From contig LLCB01000053.1 of assembly GCA_001414345.1 (NCBI GenBank), forward strand, positions 173,504 to 237,503: a stretch of 64,000 nt of DNA. Reading direction: 5' to 3'. Each line of letters begins with the position of its first letter. Within the stretch, counting starts at the first letter, position 1. The DNA comes from Hymenoscyphus infarciens (taxonomy: Eukaryota > Ascomycota > Leotiomycetes > Helotiales > Helotiaceae). The notes below the pieces were generated by a model. It was not told the origin of the DNA. It did no database searches and saw only the letters and a list, made by a program, of their open reading frames with translations. Below, one piece after another: positions 22,021 through 34,238 of this stretch. The translations under genes were made by a program, and so were the position numbers.

Positions 22021-24588
22021 ATGGCGCAGCCAGGAGCCATGATGGCCACCTCAACTGGCCCAATTGAAGAGACTCACAGCAAACAACAACGCACAGGCAC
22101 CACCAAACTCGAGGACCAAGCAGCTTTGGCAGCTCTATATGTTACCAAATACGACAACACCAAGACCGGTCAAGAGTACCTGGACAGCAATAACAAATTA
22201 TCATCTGCTGGTATGTACATACTCACTTCCTTCCCAAAGAAGATTGAACTCACATTTCCTTTAGGCGCAGCAGCATCTCTAAAATACGCGAACCCCGAAG
22301 ACCTCCCAAGCTACCCATCATCTGGGTTGAAAAAGCAGCATTCAGCTGCCGGAGCTGCCGCAAGTTTGGGATGGGCCAACCAGAAGAAATTTGAACACTG
22401 GAAGCCCGACCCATCAGCATCCGCCTCTGCTGCCGCCATGATAGCTAAGGATTATAAAATGGCACCTCAGTGGCAACCCGAACAAAGTTCTCACGGCGCA
22501 AAGGCAGCACTTTTGGCACACCGGAATGATGGAAAGGTCGAGATATGGCAACCAGAAGCCTCAGCCTGGGGAAATTCTGCCGCAGCGCAAGCTTTCAAGA
22601 AATATGGTGCAGGTCAATCATCTCCAAAAATCGATTATGGTTATACGGAATTGGGACGAAAGGGTTCATTGATGGCTGCTACTGGTGCAATGTCAACTAG
22701 TAGAAAGCGGGCGGAATCGACACCTCAGCCCATACTGAAACTCGAAACATATCCGGATGAAGCCAATGCAGCCGCAAACGCATTGAGTGCTGCTACTCAC
22801 GCCCACAAACCCAAAAAGAGAAGCAATTTGAGCACTGACGGTGGATCAGTTCCATACACCAACATGTCCCGGGAAATGTATACTTCTCATCCTCCAGTCG
22901 CCCCGGAAGTCGAGGAACAGAATAGAGAGGCTTCTCTCCATGCTTCAGCTGTTGCCATGGCAAAACAGATGTACACCATTCAACAAAAACATATCGATGC
23001 AGCGTCAAATGCTCAACGTGCAGCAGTCTCCGCCCATCGTCGAGCGCCATCTTTGTCAGAAATGAGTGATGAAGCCCAACCCATGCGTTACAACAATCTC
23101 CAGGAAGCAGCACAGAAACTTGCCCAAGAAAGGCTTGCAAAGCTTCACGACGAGCACGCCAAAAACCGGGACTATCGTGATTACTATGGTAGCAGTCCCC
23201 AACCAACATCTAGACTATCGATCCGGGGTAGAACGAGACGTCGGGCATCTAGCGATGGAAAGCTGGACGAAGACCGTGAACAATCTAACAAGATCCGGGC
23301 GCAAATGTCATTATTTTCCAGCAATCTTGGCCAAGTCGACGCAAAGAAGCGGCAGCATGACAGGGAGGCTTTGATTGCTGTAGCTCAGCGAAATGTTACG
23401 AAAAGTCTCCATGGAATGGATGAACGTGTATTTGCTGATACAGGGAAGGTTGCCCCATCTCTTTTGAGCGAGTGGGAGGTTAAAGCACATGCTGCTGCTC
23501 AGGCCAAGAGTAGCTCACGAATGGAGAACTATGGAAAGGTTGATATTGGTGGAGGGAAGTTCATTGACCAGAGTGCCGTCGATGCTGTTGCTGCGAGGAA
23601 CGTTCAGCCTGTTTTGGATGATATCAACGAGAAGGCAGAGAAGGAGCGAGAACGACAGGCCGAGCTCAAGATAGAGCAGGAACGCCAGAAAGCGAAACAA
23701 GAAGAGAAGAAGGCCAGGGAGAAGGAGGAGAAAGAGATAAATAAGAAATTGAAGCGTAAGTCTGATTTCTCTTGTCGTTGGAATTTGGGCTAACTTTTAT
23801 TAGACCAAGATAAAGAAGAGGAGAAATCCCGGAAACTTGAAGAGAAAACTGCTCGGGAGGAGGATAAGCGTGCCTCGAAAGAGAAACGAAAGTCTCAAAA
23901 ATCGGAAACTCCAATTGTTCCTGTAACCACACAACCGACGACCACGAGTACGGAAACCCCTGTGGCTAGCGAGGTACCAGTGACAAGCACTATCGCCGCA
24001 CGTCGTAAAAGCTCACCTGCCCCGGCAAATATCAACACTTCTCTACAGGCCGAAACTAGTACACGAGATAATGCTACTACAACAATCAAGAACGAACCCT
24101 CACCCAAATCTCCAACTTCTCCCAAAGAAGGAGGAAAAGTTAAAAACTGGCTAAAGAATACCTTCAACCGCCGAACGAGTCGCGCCCAAAAGCCATCCAG
24201 TCCACCGGGAGACAAAGATGTCGACAAAAGAAACAGCGGTTTCATAGGAGGTGCAGCATTAACCGGCGCAACCGTTGCCAATGGCAATAGAAGTACCACA
24301 AGTCTTAGCGCTAAAAGCTCGAGTATCAGAGACGTAGCACTTGCTTCTCCTGCTGGTGCTGCTACTGGTAGACCTAACGAGGAAATGTCGCCCAGGGTTG
24401 GTAGGACGAAAGTTCGAGGTGATAGCACTGTTAGTTCGTTGAGCAGTATGTCTGGAACTCCGGGTCAAGACGATGACTTCCAGGAGGCTAGGGATAATTT
24501 TGATGAAGCTCTTGCGCCGCCACCTACTTTTGTTGCGCAGAAGAGTAGTAGTCCTGCGAGGGAGGCGAGGTTTCATGAGGAGATTTGA
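22021..24588 (+). CDS. EIS1: Eisosome protein 1 (Eis1-like)
   Basis: Exons 22021-22210, 22265-23755 and 23804-24588 encode 821 aa. The N-terminal third has the Eis1 pattern: repeated alanine-rich AAASL-type units with W-P motifs (SAGAAASLKYANP, GAAASLGWANQ, HWKPDPSASASAAAM, WQPEQSSHGAKAA, WQPEASAWGNSAAAQA). Eis1 is a peripheral component of eisosomes, the plasma-membrane furrows built by Pil1/Lsp1. The middle is long and charged; residues around 560-650 are a Glu/Lys-rich coiled coil (about AEKERERQAELKIEQERQ). The C-terminus is Ser/Pro-rich and probably disordered and phosphorylated. ATG 22021 is chosen because alignment-like content starts there; the frame is open 65 codons further upstream. 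Introns are 48-54 nt. Confidence 0.85.
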
Positions 24589-25299
24589 GCAAAAGGACCT
24601 GCGCAGGGTGGCCGGTGATGAGGATTTCATTTCTGGAGCACATACGGATGGTACTTATTTTTTTATACGTACATGATGGGTATGTATGGATGTTCCTCTG
24701 TTTTTGGTTTCCTGCGACTTTTCGATATCCTTCTTCTTCTGCGTCAATCTTTCATTTATTGTTACTATTCTTGCTATGGGTTGGTGGTTCGGTCATGGAG
24801 ATACAGAACAGGGAGCGAGCAACTTGATTTTGAACGGTTTGGTTTATGTATCGTACAAGTCGCTACCAGACACGAGTTTGCATTTGGGAGGAATAATTTT
24901 GATAGCTAGCTGTATAACTGTTCCATATGTCTTATGATAAAGTTCATGTGAATCGAGTTTGTAACAAACGCAATCAGGAAAGGTTGTTAGTGGAATCATG
25001 AGAGAAGTTCAAATTAATAAGAAATTATTAGTCTGCGAGAATTTTTAACTCACTTGAGTCAATTGCACCAACATCAGACGATGTTAGATTAAAGAATATT
25101 GTTCATCTCATCTCGTACGGCAAAGCAACCTAACCGAAGCCGTCACATCTCCACAAGCCGCATCCCCACATGACCCTCGTACCATCACCAAACCATTTAC
25201 AAAACACAACAACACAATCCACAACCCCAATCGCGCTGCAATGCACCACAAAAGTAGCAAACCCCCGACCACATCTCCCAATCCCCATAAATCAACACA
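24589..25299. other. Intergenic region EIS1 / recyclin
   Basis: These 711 nt hold the EIS1 3' flank (pyrimidine-rich) and the promoter of the downstream F-box gene, which is A/C-rich near 25170-25290. No gene is visible. Confidence 0.5.
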
Positions 25300-28050
25300 A
25301 TGTCCTCTTTCAAACGAAGCTCTCATCCTCCCGGGCCACCACCCAGAAACCACAATATCCTCTCAACCATCAAAGCCACGCAAATGGTAGAATCCAAACC
25401 CGTCCTCCCGGCCGAGATCATATCGACCATCCTCAATTACCTCCCCGTCCCCGACCTGCTGAGTTTCGCACGCACATCGAAGAGGATGCTGGAAATGGTT
25501 TATGAGGACTCGAGGTGGGTGCAGAGGTTACATGTCATGGGGGTGTGGAACGAGGGCGAGGCGAGGAGAAGGTTTGAGGAGGCTGTTAGGAAGAGGAGGG
25601 AGGTGCAGAAGGGACGGGTGGGTATTGGTGTTGGTGGTGGTGAAGGTACAGGAGAAGGCGGGACACCGAGGAAGACTAGTACGATGCTTTTCGATGCTGG
25701 GGTTGAGGAGGAGAGGCAGAAGAAGAGGAGTTTGGAGGTTGTGAGTGGGAACAAGGATAAGCCGACTGTGGATGGATTCGAGACCTTAAGTTTGGCGCCT
25801 AAACCGAAGATTCCTGTGGAGAGGGCGCCGATGTTGGATCCTGAGGCGCTGTTGAATATCTTTAATGGCGTGAGGAGTATCAGAGGCTCTGCGAGACAGG
25901 AGTATGGGAGGATATATGCTGCGCTTGCGCCGTTTTATTATGATCTTGCGAGGAGCAAGAGTCATGTTGATCCGGTTATTTTCAGGGTGTATCGGGATCC
26001 GGAACAGCAGGCGCAGATGCTGGCTCATTTGACGATTTTTGCGAGGAGTGATTGGGCACAAGGATGGTCGCAGAGGGAGGAAAGACTGGTTACCATGATT
26101 GGCGTTTTTGAAAATGCGGTATTGAGGGAGTTCGAGCAGGGGTATGAGGCTTGGGATGTGGATGGGAAGATGAAGAGGTATGCGCATGTTTTGGGGGTGT
26201 TAAATGGGGGACATGCGGGGATTGAACTTTTTGTTCAGAAACATCCGATTTTCAATGATTATTTGGGGAATTCGATGGATTGCATTAATCAGGCCTCGAA
26301 TGATGAGATTACCTTGGAGCCATCGAGGGAATTTTTGGAAAAGCTTTCGGTAAAGATCAATGAACAGGCGAATGTCATTGATCGGGTCTTTCCACCAGGA
26401 GAAGATGTTCTACAGATCTTATTGGATAAGGTCGGGGAGGATATACTTATGGAGTACATCACGCCTCTATTCGATGAGGCTCATGAGCGGAATCTCACTT
26501 CGTACTTGAAAGCCGTTGCCGGGATTTTTGAGCAGAGCATGCGATTTGGTTTATTACTGAAGCGTACGAAGAACTCAGGAGACGACTTTCTGGAAAAAGT
26601 CAAAAGCATGATTGCAAAAATTTTCGAGCCTCATGTGGATTTATACTTGCAGGAGGAAGCTGACCATTTCAAAAGAAAGGCAGAGACAGAAGTGGATGAA
26701 TGGGAAAAGAAGTTGTCCGAACAGGAAGCTACGAAAGAATCATTTTACATGGGAAACTTCAATCGACAAGCAGATAAGAAAGATTTCCTGAGTTCATTCA
26801 AGAAAGTCGTCATGATGCCAGTCAATGTTCTCCCCACAGCACTATCATCACCCTTCGGCGCCCCAGTCAGCAAACCAGCATTAGTTCAATCTGTTCCCCA
26901 CAGAGCAAGTCTCCAAGCATCACCCAATCCTTCAAGACCACAAACTCCCGGTCTCGGACCATCAACTCTCCCCTCTGAAGCTCCAACAGACGAGCTACAA
27001 GCAAAAGCAGCACTCATGGCCTCAAAACTCGAAGGAATCCGCTCTCTCTTCAGTATCGAAGTAGCCCTCGACCTAACCCACTCAGCAAAAGGCAGCATCG
27101 AACGTGCCTCCCTCTTCGTCCGTCTAGGCGGCCAAACAGGCGAAGAAGCCCGTGAACAATGCTCAGCAATCTTCGTGGTCCTCCTGGAAATCCTCGGAAC
27201 GCGCCATGTCAAAACAGGCTTCGATAAAGCAGTTTCGCATCTTTCTACTTATAACCCGAGAGAAGTCAGTGAACACCAACAAGGTGTCGCTCCCCTCGTT
27301 ACCTTTCTGGAATTAGTCAATGTGGGAGATCTCATCTCGCAGATGATAGATGTCTTTTATGAACAACAACTTGCTGCTACCAAGTTGGCGGATCGAAATG
27401 ATTTCCTCGATCCAGCGGTGAAGGCTAAGAAGAAGTTCGAGCAGATGCTCGACGAAAGAGTAGCTGCTGGTCTTAACAAGGGGATTGATGTCTTGATGGA
27501 TGAGGTTGAGTACCTTTGCGCTACTTTCCAGAAGCCTACAGATTATAACCCGGTTCCTGGTGTTAATGGGAAGGGAATGGATTTCGATATCGGACCTACG
27601 GAAGCGGCGAAACTGGTGGTTAAACTCGTGGAATCACATACTAAGATGCTCACCGGTTCGACGGATAAAAATATGCTCGACGTATTCAACCAAGAAGTTG
27701 GACTTCGTCTCTTCACCGCATTATGCAAACATCTTAAACGTCAACGTGTATCAACGGACGGCGCGATCGCCCTCATCTCGGATATGAACCTCTATTTCCA
27801 ATACATCAGAACTCTGCGGAATAGCGAGTTACTTGCTTACTTCACGGCGCTGAGGGAGTTGAGTCAGATTTATCTGATCGAGGCGAAACATGCGAAAGAA
27901 TTGGCGGAGGTTATTGCGGATGGGAGACGCTTTGGGGGGGTGTTGAGGGCGGAGGAGGTTTATGAGTTTGCGGAGAGGAGGGCGGATTGGTATAGTGTTA
28001 AGAGGGATGTTGAGAGGGCTATGTATGGGATTGGGTGTGGGGTTATGTGA
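25300..28050 (+). CDS. rcy1: Recyclin-1 / Pof6-like F-box exocyst-type protein
   Basis: This is a single-exon gene of 916 aa. An F-box lies at about residues 35-80 (LPAEIISTILNYLPVPDLLSFARTSKRM), followed by a long helical region of the Sec10/exocyst kind. Its sequence fits the yeast Rcy1 / fission yeast Pof6 family, which binds Skp1 and works in endocytic recycling and cell separation. Recognisable stretches are FARSDWAQGWSQREERL, VFENAVLREFEQGYEAWD, HVLGVLNGGHAGIELF and DIFYEQQLAATKLADRNDFLDP-like. Length matches the family (840-1000 aa). A basic low-complexity insert (about residues 105-160) follows the F-box. There is no intron, unlike most neighbours. A second ATG at 25384 would still keep the F-box. 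Confidence 0.88.
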   Translation: MSSFKRSSHPPGPPPRNHNILSTIKATQMVESKPVLPAEIISTILNYLPVPDLLSFARTSKRMLEMVYEDSRWVQRLHVMGVWNEGEARRRFEEAVRKRREVQKGRVGIGVGGGEGTGEGGTPRKTSTMLFDAGVEEERQKKRSLEVVSGNKDKPTVDGFETLSLAPKPKIPVERAPMLDPEALLNIFNGVRSIRGSARQEYGRIYAALAPFYYDLARSKSHVDPVIFRVYRDPEQQAQMLAHLTIFARSDWAQGWSQREERLVTMIGVFENAVLREFEQGYEAWDVDGKMKRYAHVLGVLNGGHAGIELFVQKHPIFNDYLGNSMDCINQASNDEITLEPSREFLEKLSVKINEQANVIDRVFPPGEDVLQILLDKVGEDILMEYITPLFDEAHERNLTSYLKAVAGIFEQSMRFGLLLKRTKNSGDDFLEKVKSMIAKIFEPHVDLYLQEEADHFKRKAETEVDEWEKKLSEQEATKESFYMGNFNRQADKKDFLSSFKKVVMMPVNVLPTALSSPFGAPVSKPALVQSVPHRASLQASPNPSRPQTPGLGPSTLPSEAPTDELQAKAALMASKLEGIRSLFSIEVALDLTHSAKGSIERASLFVRLGGQTGEEAREQCSAIFVVLLEILGTRHVKTGFDKAVSHLSTYNPREVSEHQQGVAPLVTFLELVNVGDLISQMIDVFYEQQLAATKLADRNDFLDPAVKAKKKFEQMLDERVAAGLNKGIDVLMDEVEYLCATFQKPTDYNPVPGVNGKGMDFDIGPTEAAKLVVKLVESHTKMLTGSTDKNMLDVFNQEVGLRLFTALCKHLKRQRVSTDGAIALISDMNLYFQYIRTLRNSELLAYFTALRELSQIYLIEAKHAKELAEVIADGRRFGGVLRAEEVYEFAERRADWYSVKRDVERAMYGIGCGVM

Positions 28051-28649
28051 GTGTGGCGGATGGATATTGGGGGGGTTGGATTATTATGAGCTGGCTTGGA
28101 TGGTTGATAAGGAATTGAAGGATTGGGGTGGAAGTGAGAAAGAAAGATGGGAAAATGGGACATGTGAAATTAGCGAGCGAGCGAGAGTGTGAAATGGAAA
28201 ATGAAAAATAGATCATGAGATGAGGAAATAAGAAGTGAATAGAAGACGAAAGGTAGAGAAGGGGCGGAGCAGAAGCGAGCGCCCATTAGCGTGTCAACTA
28301 TGACCAGGATTCAACCGAAGTGTCGCTCTCGACTCCTGAAGTAACAATATAATTCATCTCCAAATATAAGAGACCACGGCAGTCCTTTCCCAAGAACTGT
28401 CTCGTCAGATTTTATACGAATTCTGTACATACGCTTTGGGGACATAAATATTACAAGTCTATTGAAAGCTTCCACCAAGTGTTTTTGCCGTCTCATGACT
28501 TGGAGAGTTTTGGCGCGAGGGATGGGTGACCAAATATTGATCAACGATAGGAAAACCATCTCCAATAAATTCTGATTGGTAAGAACGCCATGAAATGCTC
28601 ACCATCCAACGCCCAGAACGCCTCTAACAACCCCTATTCCATGGTTCCA
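28051..28649. other. Convergent intergenic region recyclin / CDK7
   Basis: About 600 nt between converging genes. It is G-rich on the plus strand just after the stop. No further gene or RNA is visible. Confidence 0.5.
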
Positions 28650-29896
28650 CTATTTCACACCCCCAAAATCCAATTTCCTCGCAACCTTCGCTCCCCTCTC
28701 ATCATCTAGAACCCCAGGTCTCCTCTTCAAATCCTCGCCCAACTTTTCCAGACCCCCTCCCTTCTTAGGGAGGTCCTCTTTCTTGGTTGGTTTAGGTTCA
28801 CTCTTCCACCAACCATGTTCTAATACCTGCCTAGCTGTAATTCTCTTCCTCGGATCCAGGATAAGCATCTTCATTAATAGATCTACGCCCTCCTGTCCGG
28901 CTGTCCCGAAGTATTGGTTGTAATGTGCTACTGATTGTACAGGAGTAGGGGGAGAAGGAACAGCGTACGACTCGAGCTTTGTTACCCCAGGCCAATTGTC
29001 TTCGGTGGGTGTCCCGATCAAAATGCAGATTTTGGAGATCTGATCAACTTCCGAGTCGCCTGGTAAATAGGGATTCCGGAGAATAAGTTCTGCGAAGACG
29101 AGTCCTATAGACCAGATATCTACGGCTCCGGAATAGGAACGTGCGCCGAATAACAACTCTGGTGGTCTGTACCAGCGGGTGATAACCATATGCGACATAA
29201 CCCTATACGGGTCCGCAAAACTCCTCGCCAACCCAAAATCCGCAAGTTTAATCTCCCCATCCGCCGCGATCAGCAAATTGTTGGGCTTAATATCTCGATG
29301 TAACACGAAGTTCTCATGGCAAAACCAAATTGCTCGTCCTAGCATTCCCATCCAGGCTTTTATATCTGCGGCTCCGTAGCGCACCCCTTCTATGTCTTTG
29401 ATGAGCATTTCTAGATCGCCGAGGGGGAGGTATTCGAGGACCAGGTTTAGGTTTTGGTCCCGCGAGGAGAAGACGGAGAGGAGGGAGATGATGTTGGGGT
29501 GGTGGAGCTCTTGGAGGTGTTTGAGTTCTCGGACGGCGTCGGGCGCGAGACCTTCTTTGTAGTCTTCTTGGATTTTTATCTTTTTTATGGCGACGAGCTT
29601 GGAGGGGTCGGTTTTGACATGGCCCAAGTAGACTATGGCGTAGGTTCCTTCTCCTAGTTTTTTGCCTGGGGGGTCTTGTTAGAGGGGTAGAAAGGAGGGG
29701 GTGGAGGGGGAATGTTACCTTTGATGTATTTTTGCTTTTCATCTTCGTTCATTTGTTCTGCCAGATCAGCTCCTCCTGCTGGGCCATTATTTCGGTTTGG
29801 TGTGCCGGAAGTCGAGGTTATTGCTTGTAGTTTCGATTTGGCTGTGGTAGCAGGCCTCTCGCCAGAACCAGGCGCGACCAGGGGAGAGAGGGCCAT
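28650..29896 (-). CDS. Cyclin-dependent kinase 7 (Kin28/Mcs6-type, TFIIH)
   Basis: Exons 29719-29896 and 28650-29665 encode 397 aa. CDK7 phosphorylates the RNA polymerase II C-terminal domain within TFIIH and, in many eukaryotes, activates other CDKs in the nucleus. The kinase has a Gly-rich loop (KKLGEGTYAIVYLG), VAIKKIK lysine, HRDIKPNNLL catalytic loop, DFG (LADFGLARSF) and TRWYRPPELLFGA. PNNLL and the T-loop context are CDK7-like. At the position of the usual activating Thr there appears to be Ser (SHMVITRW). A 60-residue N-terminal extension and a Lys-rich C-terminal tail flank the kinase. The ATG at 29896 is preferred; 29941 is in frame upstream. It is divergent from the Frag1 gene. Confidence 0.88.
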
Positions 29897-30608
29897 TGTG
29901 GGCTTTTGATGAGGCGGTTTTGCGAAGTTCAATGGAAGCAATTATGCCATTGAATAGCAAATGTGGTGATGGCAATTTGAAATTACTAGTTGTCTCGAGA
30001 CTTGGGATCAACGTCCCAGAAACATCAACACGGCTGAGAGAGACGAGGCTGACGAAGTGACAATTGCAGCCTCAGGTAGCCGAAAGGCAGCATCAAGATC
30101 ACGTGTTGCGCTAGCCACTAGGCAAGCCACATTTCAAGGCAAAGGCCGAGAGCGCTCCGTGTCAAGTCTAGATCTCCGACCCGTCTCCCGGCTTGGCAGG
30201 AGCTACCGACGTCATAGATTTCCAATGACGTCCTCTTGGGCTATGTTACGCATGCTTGAATCAACCAAAGCGTATCTCCGTATTTTGATACTTTTCAGTG
30301 GTTGGACCACATTTCTTCCCAGTACTGACCCATCTAAACGCGTCAAAGTGTGGGTGGCTTTAAGTCCGAGTTTGCCGCAGAATACTAAGTACTCGTATAC
30401 TTTGGACTAGTCTTCTCTATGCTGACTCAAATACTCTTTCTTATCCGTTCCGTTGTTTTGAATGACTCCCCCCCCTCTTTTTGAACATTCATCAATCGCA
30501 TCACTCCACAACACTCTCTCAGGCATCATCTCACAGACAGCCTGATGATATAAGGCTCTCGTTCCCTTCTTCCATATTTACGAGTTGAACAATTCAACAA
30601 GCGCCATC
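29897..30608. promoter_or_regulatory. Divergent promoter region CDK7 / Frag1-like gene
   Basis: 712 nt between divergent starts, with CT-rich stretches near 30465-30540 just upstream of the Frag1-like gene, a common feature of fungal promoters. No TATA box is obvious. Confidence 0.45.
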
Positions 30609-31617
30609 ATGCTAGGAGGGGTCATATCCTATTGGGTACGTCTTTCCATCTTCTAACTGTTGTCGCCACAACACCATGAAAATCATATACTTACAACTCT
30701 CTAGATATTCCCAATCTTTTCCGGCCTCGTATGGCTAGGCACACTCATGGGCCTTTTAATCTACTGGGTCTCAGTCGGTAAACCTCATTATCAATCAATG
30801 GATCCAACACAAAAGATCGCCTACATCTCCGACGTGGGAGCGCAAACCCTCAAACCACTCTTCATCACTGGTTGCGTCTTGACCACTATCTTCCTCGATG
30901 CATCATTCATATCCGAAATCATACTCAGACACAAGGGGAGATTGGCGAGGAACACCACAAAGATGGAGAAGATAGTGAGTGGCATAAGCATCTTCTTTGC
31001 CCTCGTGGGAACCGTGGGCTTGATTGCTCTGAGTATTTTCGATACGTTGAGACATCCTCAGTTGCATGATGTGTTCTTGTTCCTCTTTATCTTTGGATAT
31101 GTCGTCTCAGCCATTTTCATTTGTTGGGAGTACCAAAGACTTGGAATTCGTATGTTCACTTACTCCTTTCTAACCTTTGACTCCAACTAATATGAAACCA
31201 GATCACCGCGAACACAGAATTCTCCGTGTTTCTTTCTGGATAAAGCTCACCTTCATCATCATTGAAATTGCCCTCGCAATTGCATTTGGAGTCAGTCAAA
31301 GAACAAAAGCCTACAATACTGCCGCCGTTCTGGAATGGGCCGTCGCATTCGTGTTTACTTTTTACGTCTTGTCCTTCTTCGTCGACCTCATCCCAGCTGT
31401 AAACACAAAGGACAAAAGTCAGCGCTTCACCAAAGGGGATGTACAGACAGTTATGGCGAGGGAACAGAATGACGGAACTGCCGATCTCGAGATCGCAATG
31501 CACGATACGGAGACCAGAAGGGATCGAAGCAGTGACAGCATGCTTGGTCGAAACAACGTTGGGGCCCTCAACAGCCCTGGGGTTGTCAACAAGACCCCCA
31601 ATATGACGAGGTCCTGA
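30609..31617 (+). CDS. Frag1/DRAM/Sfk1-family membrane protein
   Basis: Exons 30609-30635 (27 nt), 30705-31149 and 31202-31617 give 295 aa. Six hydrophobic segments are visible (WIFPIFSGLVWLGTLMGLLIYW, PLFITGCVLTTIFLDASF, IVSGISIFFALVGTVGLI, VFLFLFIFGYVVSAIFI, FWIKLTFIIIEIALAIAF and WAVAFVFTFYVLSFF). Together with the HY...P..IAYISDVGA motif, they mark the Frag1/DRAM/Sfk1 family. Yeast Sfk1 acts in plasma-membrane phosphoinositide and lipid-asymmetry control; other members act in GPI-anchor lipid remodelling. The C-terminal 80 residues are polar and cytosolic. The tiny first exon encodes only the first nine residues. Confidence 0.85.
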
Positions 31618-33442
31618 AATGGGCAGTCAAGTTGGCTTTTCGTTTCAAGAGATCACGGATTCATGCTGATGGAGTAATGATTGGATGAATGATGGCCAAG
31701 ACGGAATTGTATATATAATGACCGGAGCTTGGTAAGTTCGTTCGGGGGACCATGATGATTTGGTCACGCTGCATTGCACGGAGTTTTCCTCTCAGATTGT
31801 ACAGGGTAGCGTGGGAGTTTAGAGTGGTTTGCATACGCATACATAGAAGTAATACCAATGATAATTCATTCAAGGTAAGAAAAGGTTTCCCGGGCGGAGT
31901 GATTTCGGGGATTATAGAATCCCTCGCGGTGGACAGACTAAGCGGCACTGTTGCTTCGAACTTGTAGCGTGTTAACTTAACTACAGCTCATCGTAAAAAT
32001 AGAAGGGTGTGCAGTACTGCGTGACAGGCCCTGGAGCTTTGGAAGTTTCCTTGTCTGCGGAAGCTGCGGGTTATGCTGTCAAAGTCATGGTGCCGTTCAT
32101 CGCGAGAATGCTTACTGCACACATCGGTGATGACTTTATTGGATTTCCTGGTAAGCAGAGCCTCAGGAACTTGCCGGTGGGGTAATCCGTTGAAGAAGGT
32201 TCTTTCTTTAAACTCATTGGTCCTTACCTCACTTTCTTATTATTCTCCATGGTTATAAGAAGACTGGAGTTACCAGAAATTTAACTAGTGGCGTCTCTTG
32301 GGGAATTGAGTTACACCCAGCCACAATGTTTGCGTATACCATGTTCACCATGCATGTTATGGGGGTTACACGAACAAATCGGGGAATATTTGATGAAAGT
32401 CTTGGTTGTTGTAGCGGTGTACAAGTCCTCCGCGGATTTTAGTATCTCTATTTCATAACTTCTTGCTCTTGAACAATTTCAAAAATCATGGGAAACGTCA
32501 AGAGGTTATATTAACCACTGATTAGTATCTATATCGAAAACTATAGTTTACCGGTTGAAATTCTGTGATAGTATCTCAGGTATTGAAATCCCATAATCTA
32601 TCGCGACATGGAGTGGATCTCCTATTATAGGTAGGTCACTTTTCTTTCCGGCTTACGTACAAGTAGTAATTACCCCGAGATTTTGTCACCCAAGAAGTAA
32701 GAGGTGACCACCTCGCGCCTCCGGACTGCAGACTCGGCACTTGTTAAGCGAGGAGCACAGCTGGTGTAACACCAACATTAGTCCTTTTCCCCCGCCTTTT
32801 GTCGTACGTAGAAGGAAGAGATCATTTCGTAAATGCTAATTAATCCTTTGAGAAATAAAATCATGAGATGTAAATTGTTAAATGTTGGTGCAATCTAAAT
32901 TACCTTCTAAAGAAGTATGGATGAAGAGGACAATTCCAAATCATCAGCCAATCAACAACCCAAGAACAGATCACTTGCATCATGCATGTGATGCGAATAC
33001 CGGCTCCCGCAGGTGACGACTACTTTACCCCGAGTAGCACTAGGATTGTTATGAATTGCCACGCGACGACGAGGATTTTTATCAAGTTGGCTGTTAATGT
33101 ATGGGCAAGTTGGAAAGGTTACAAATTGCTGAATGAAAACGCTTGACCCAGGTTGCGGTGAGCGGGGAAATGCTTTGGGCCTGGGGATAGTCTTGGCTGG
33201 CGATGGGCTGTACAGTGGTTGGTGATGGGTAAGTGTTACCATGACGGTTAAATGGGAGCCGGTTGTTTTGAGCATCCCGCTGAGGGTTCTATATAACGAT
33301 GAATTTTCTTCATTACAACTCTACATCATCACACAACATCAAAGGATACTACCTCCAATTACAATTTCAACTGCAAGTCCAAACACTCCTCCCTTTTCAA
33401 CACCAAATCTTCTCACAAAAATATCTTTCGTCATAAACAAAA
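31618..33442. other. Intergenic region upstream of a secreted-protein gene
   Basis: A 1.8-kb stretch without a supportable gene. Short ORFs lack recognisable content. It includes the promoter of the downstream gene. Confidence 0.5.
33290..33296 (+). promoter_or_regulatory. Likely TATA box
   Basis: TATATAA occurs about 150 nt upstream of the secreted-protein ATG and is followed by a C/A-rich leader, a typical arrangement for a strongly expressed secreted gene. Confidence 0.45.
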
Positions 33443-34238
33443 ATGCATCTATTCACCCTCCTATCACTTCTCCCTCTCACCCTGGCTTTGCCTGTAGGAG
33501 AACCAATAACGGGACCACAACCCTTCGAAGGAGCAGGTCAACTCATCGTCACAGATTCAAATCATGTGAATATAGGCTGTTTAGTTACGACGGGAGAATA
33601 CACCGCCGACTTCTCGAAATGTGCTACTTTCACTGGATTTAGGAAGTTTACTCGTAAGTTATTTTCCCCCTTCTCTCCCACATTACCTTCCCCATTCTCA
33701 AAGGGAAAGCAGGGGGAGCAAAGAAATGAATCGAACATGCTAACGAAAACTACAGCTGGACCACCAGGATGGGAAGAATATGGAACAACATACTGGTATC
33801 TAAACTCTGATATCGGCTACTGTGGTGCCCCAATCGTTGGGCCCTATCCTAGTATTAGTCCTGTTGTTTGTTCGGCGACGATGGATCCGCTGTTGAATAG
33901 TTATTGGCTTGTAAGTCTCCTCCTTCCTAATTCCCATCTCTCTCCCATGCGAGACTTTCTCTTCACCAATGCTCTAATATTACAAACTCAACAAACTCAC
34001 TTCCTTTCTTTCCCTACCATGCTCAGTAACCCCACTAACACAAAAACAGTCAGGAGTAGGCCGAGACGCCAACCTAGGAGTTCCAGCTCTCTTGTATGGA
34101 AAAGTAGATTTCACGACTACTTTCCAAACCTTGGATGGTGCGGTGGCTAGTGGAGAGGAGCTGAAACAAGTTACACCTGTTTATGGGAATAATGCTAATG
34201 GTGGGGGGAAATTTATTATTACTTGGAAGGCTGTTTGA
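33443..34238 (+). CDS. Small secreted protein of unknown function
   Basis: Exons 33443-33653, 33756-33910 and 34050-34238 encode 184 aa. A clear signal peptide is present (MHLFTLLSLLPLTLALP, cleavage near 17-20). The mature part has four cysteines (IGCLV, FSKCATF, IGYCGAP, PVVCSAT), which could form two disulfides. There are no transmembrane segments or GPI signal. I do not recognise the family; it looks like one of the many conserved secreted proteins of filamentous ascomycetes. Introns are 102 and 139 nt, longer than most here, but all three joins keep the frame. A TATA box upstream fits regulated expression. An effector role is possible but unsupported. Confidence 0.72.
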
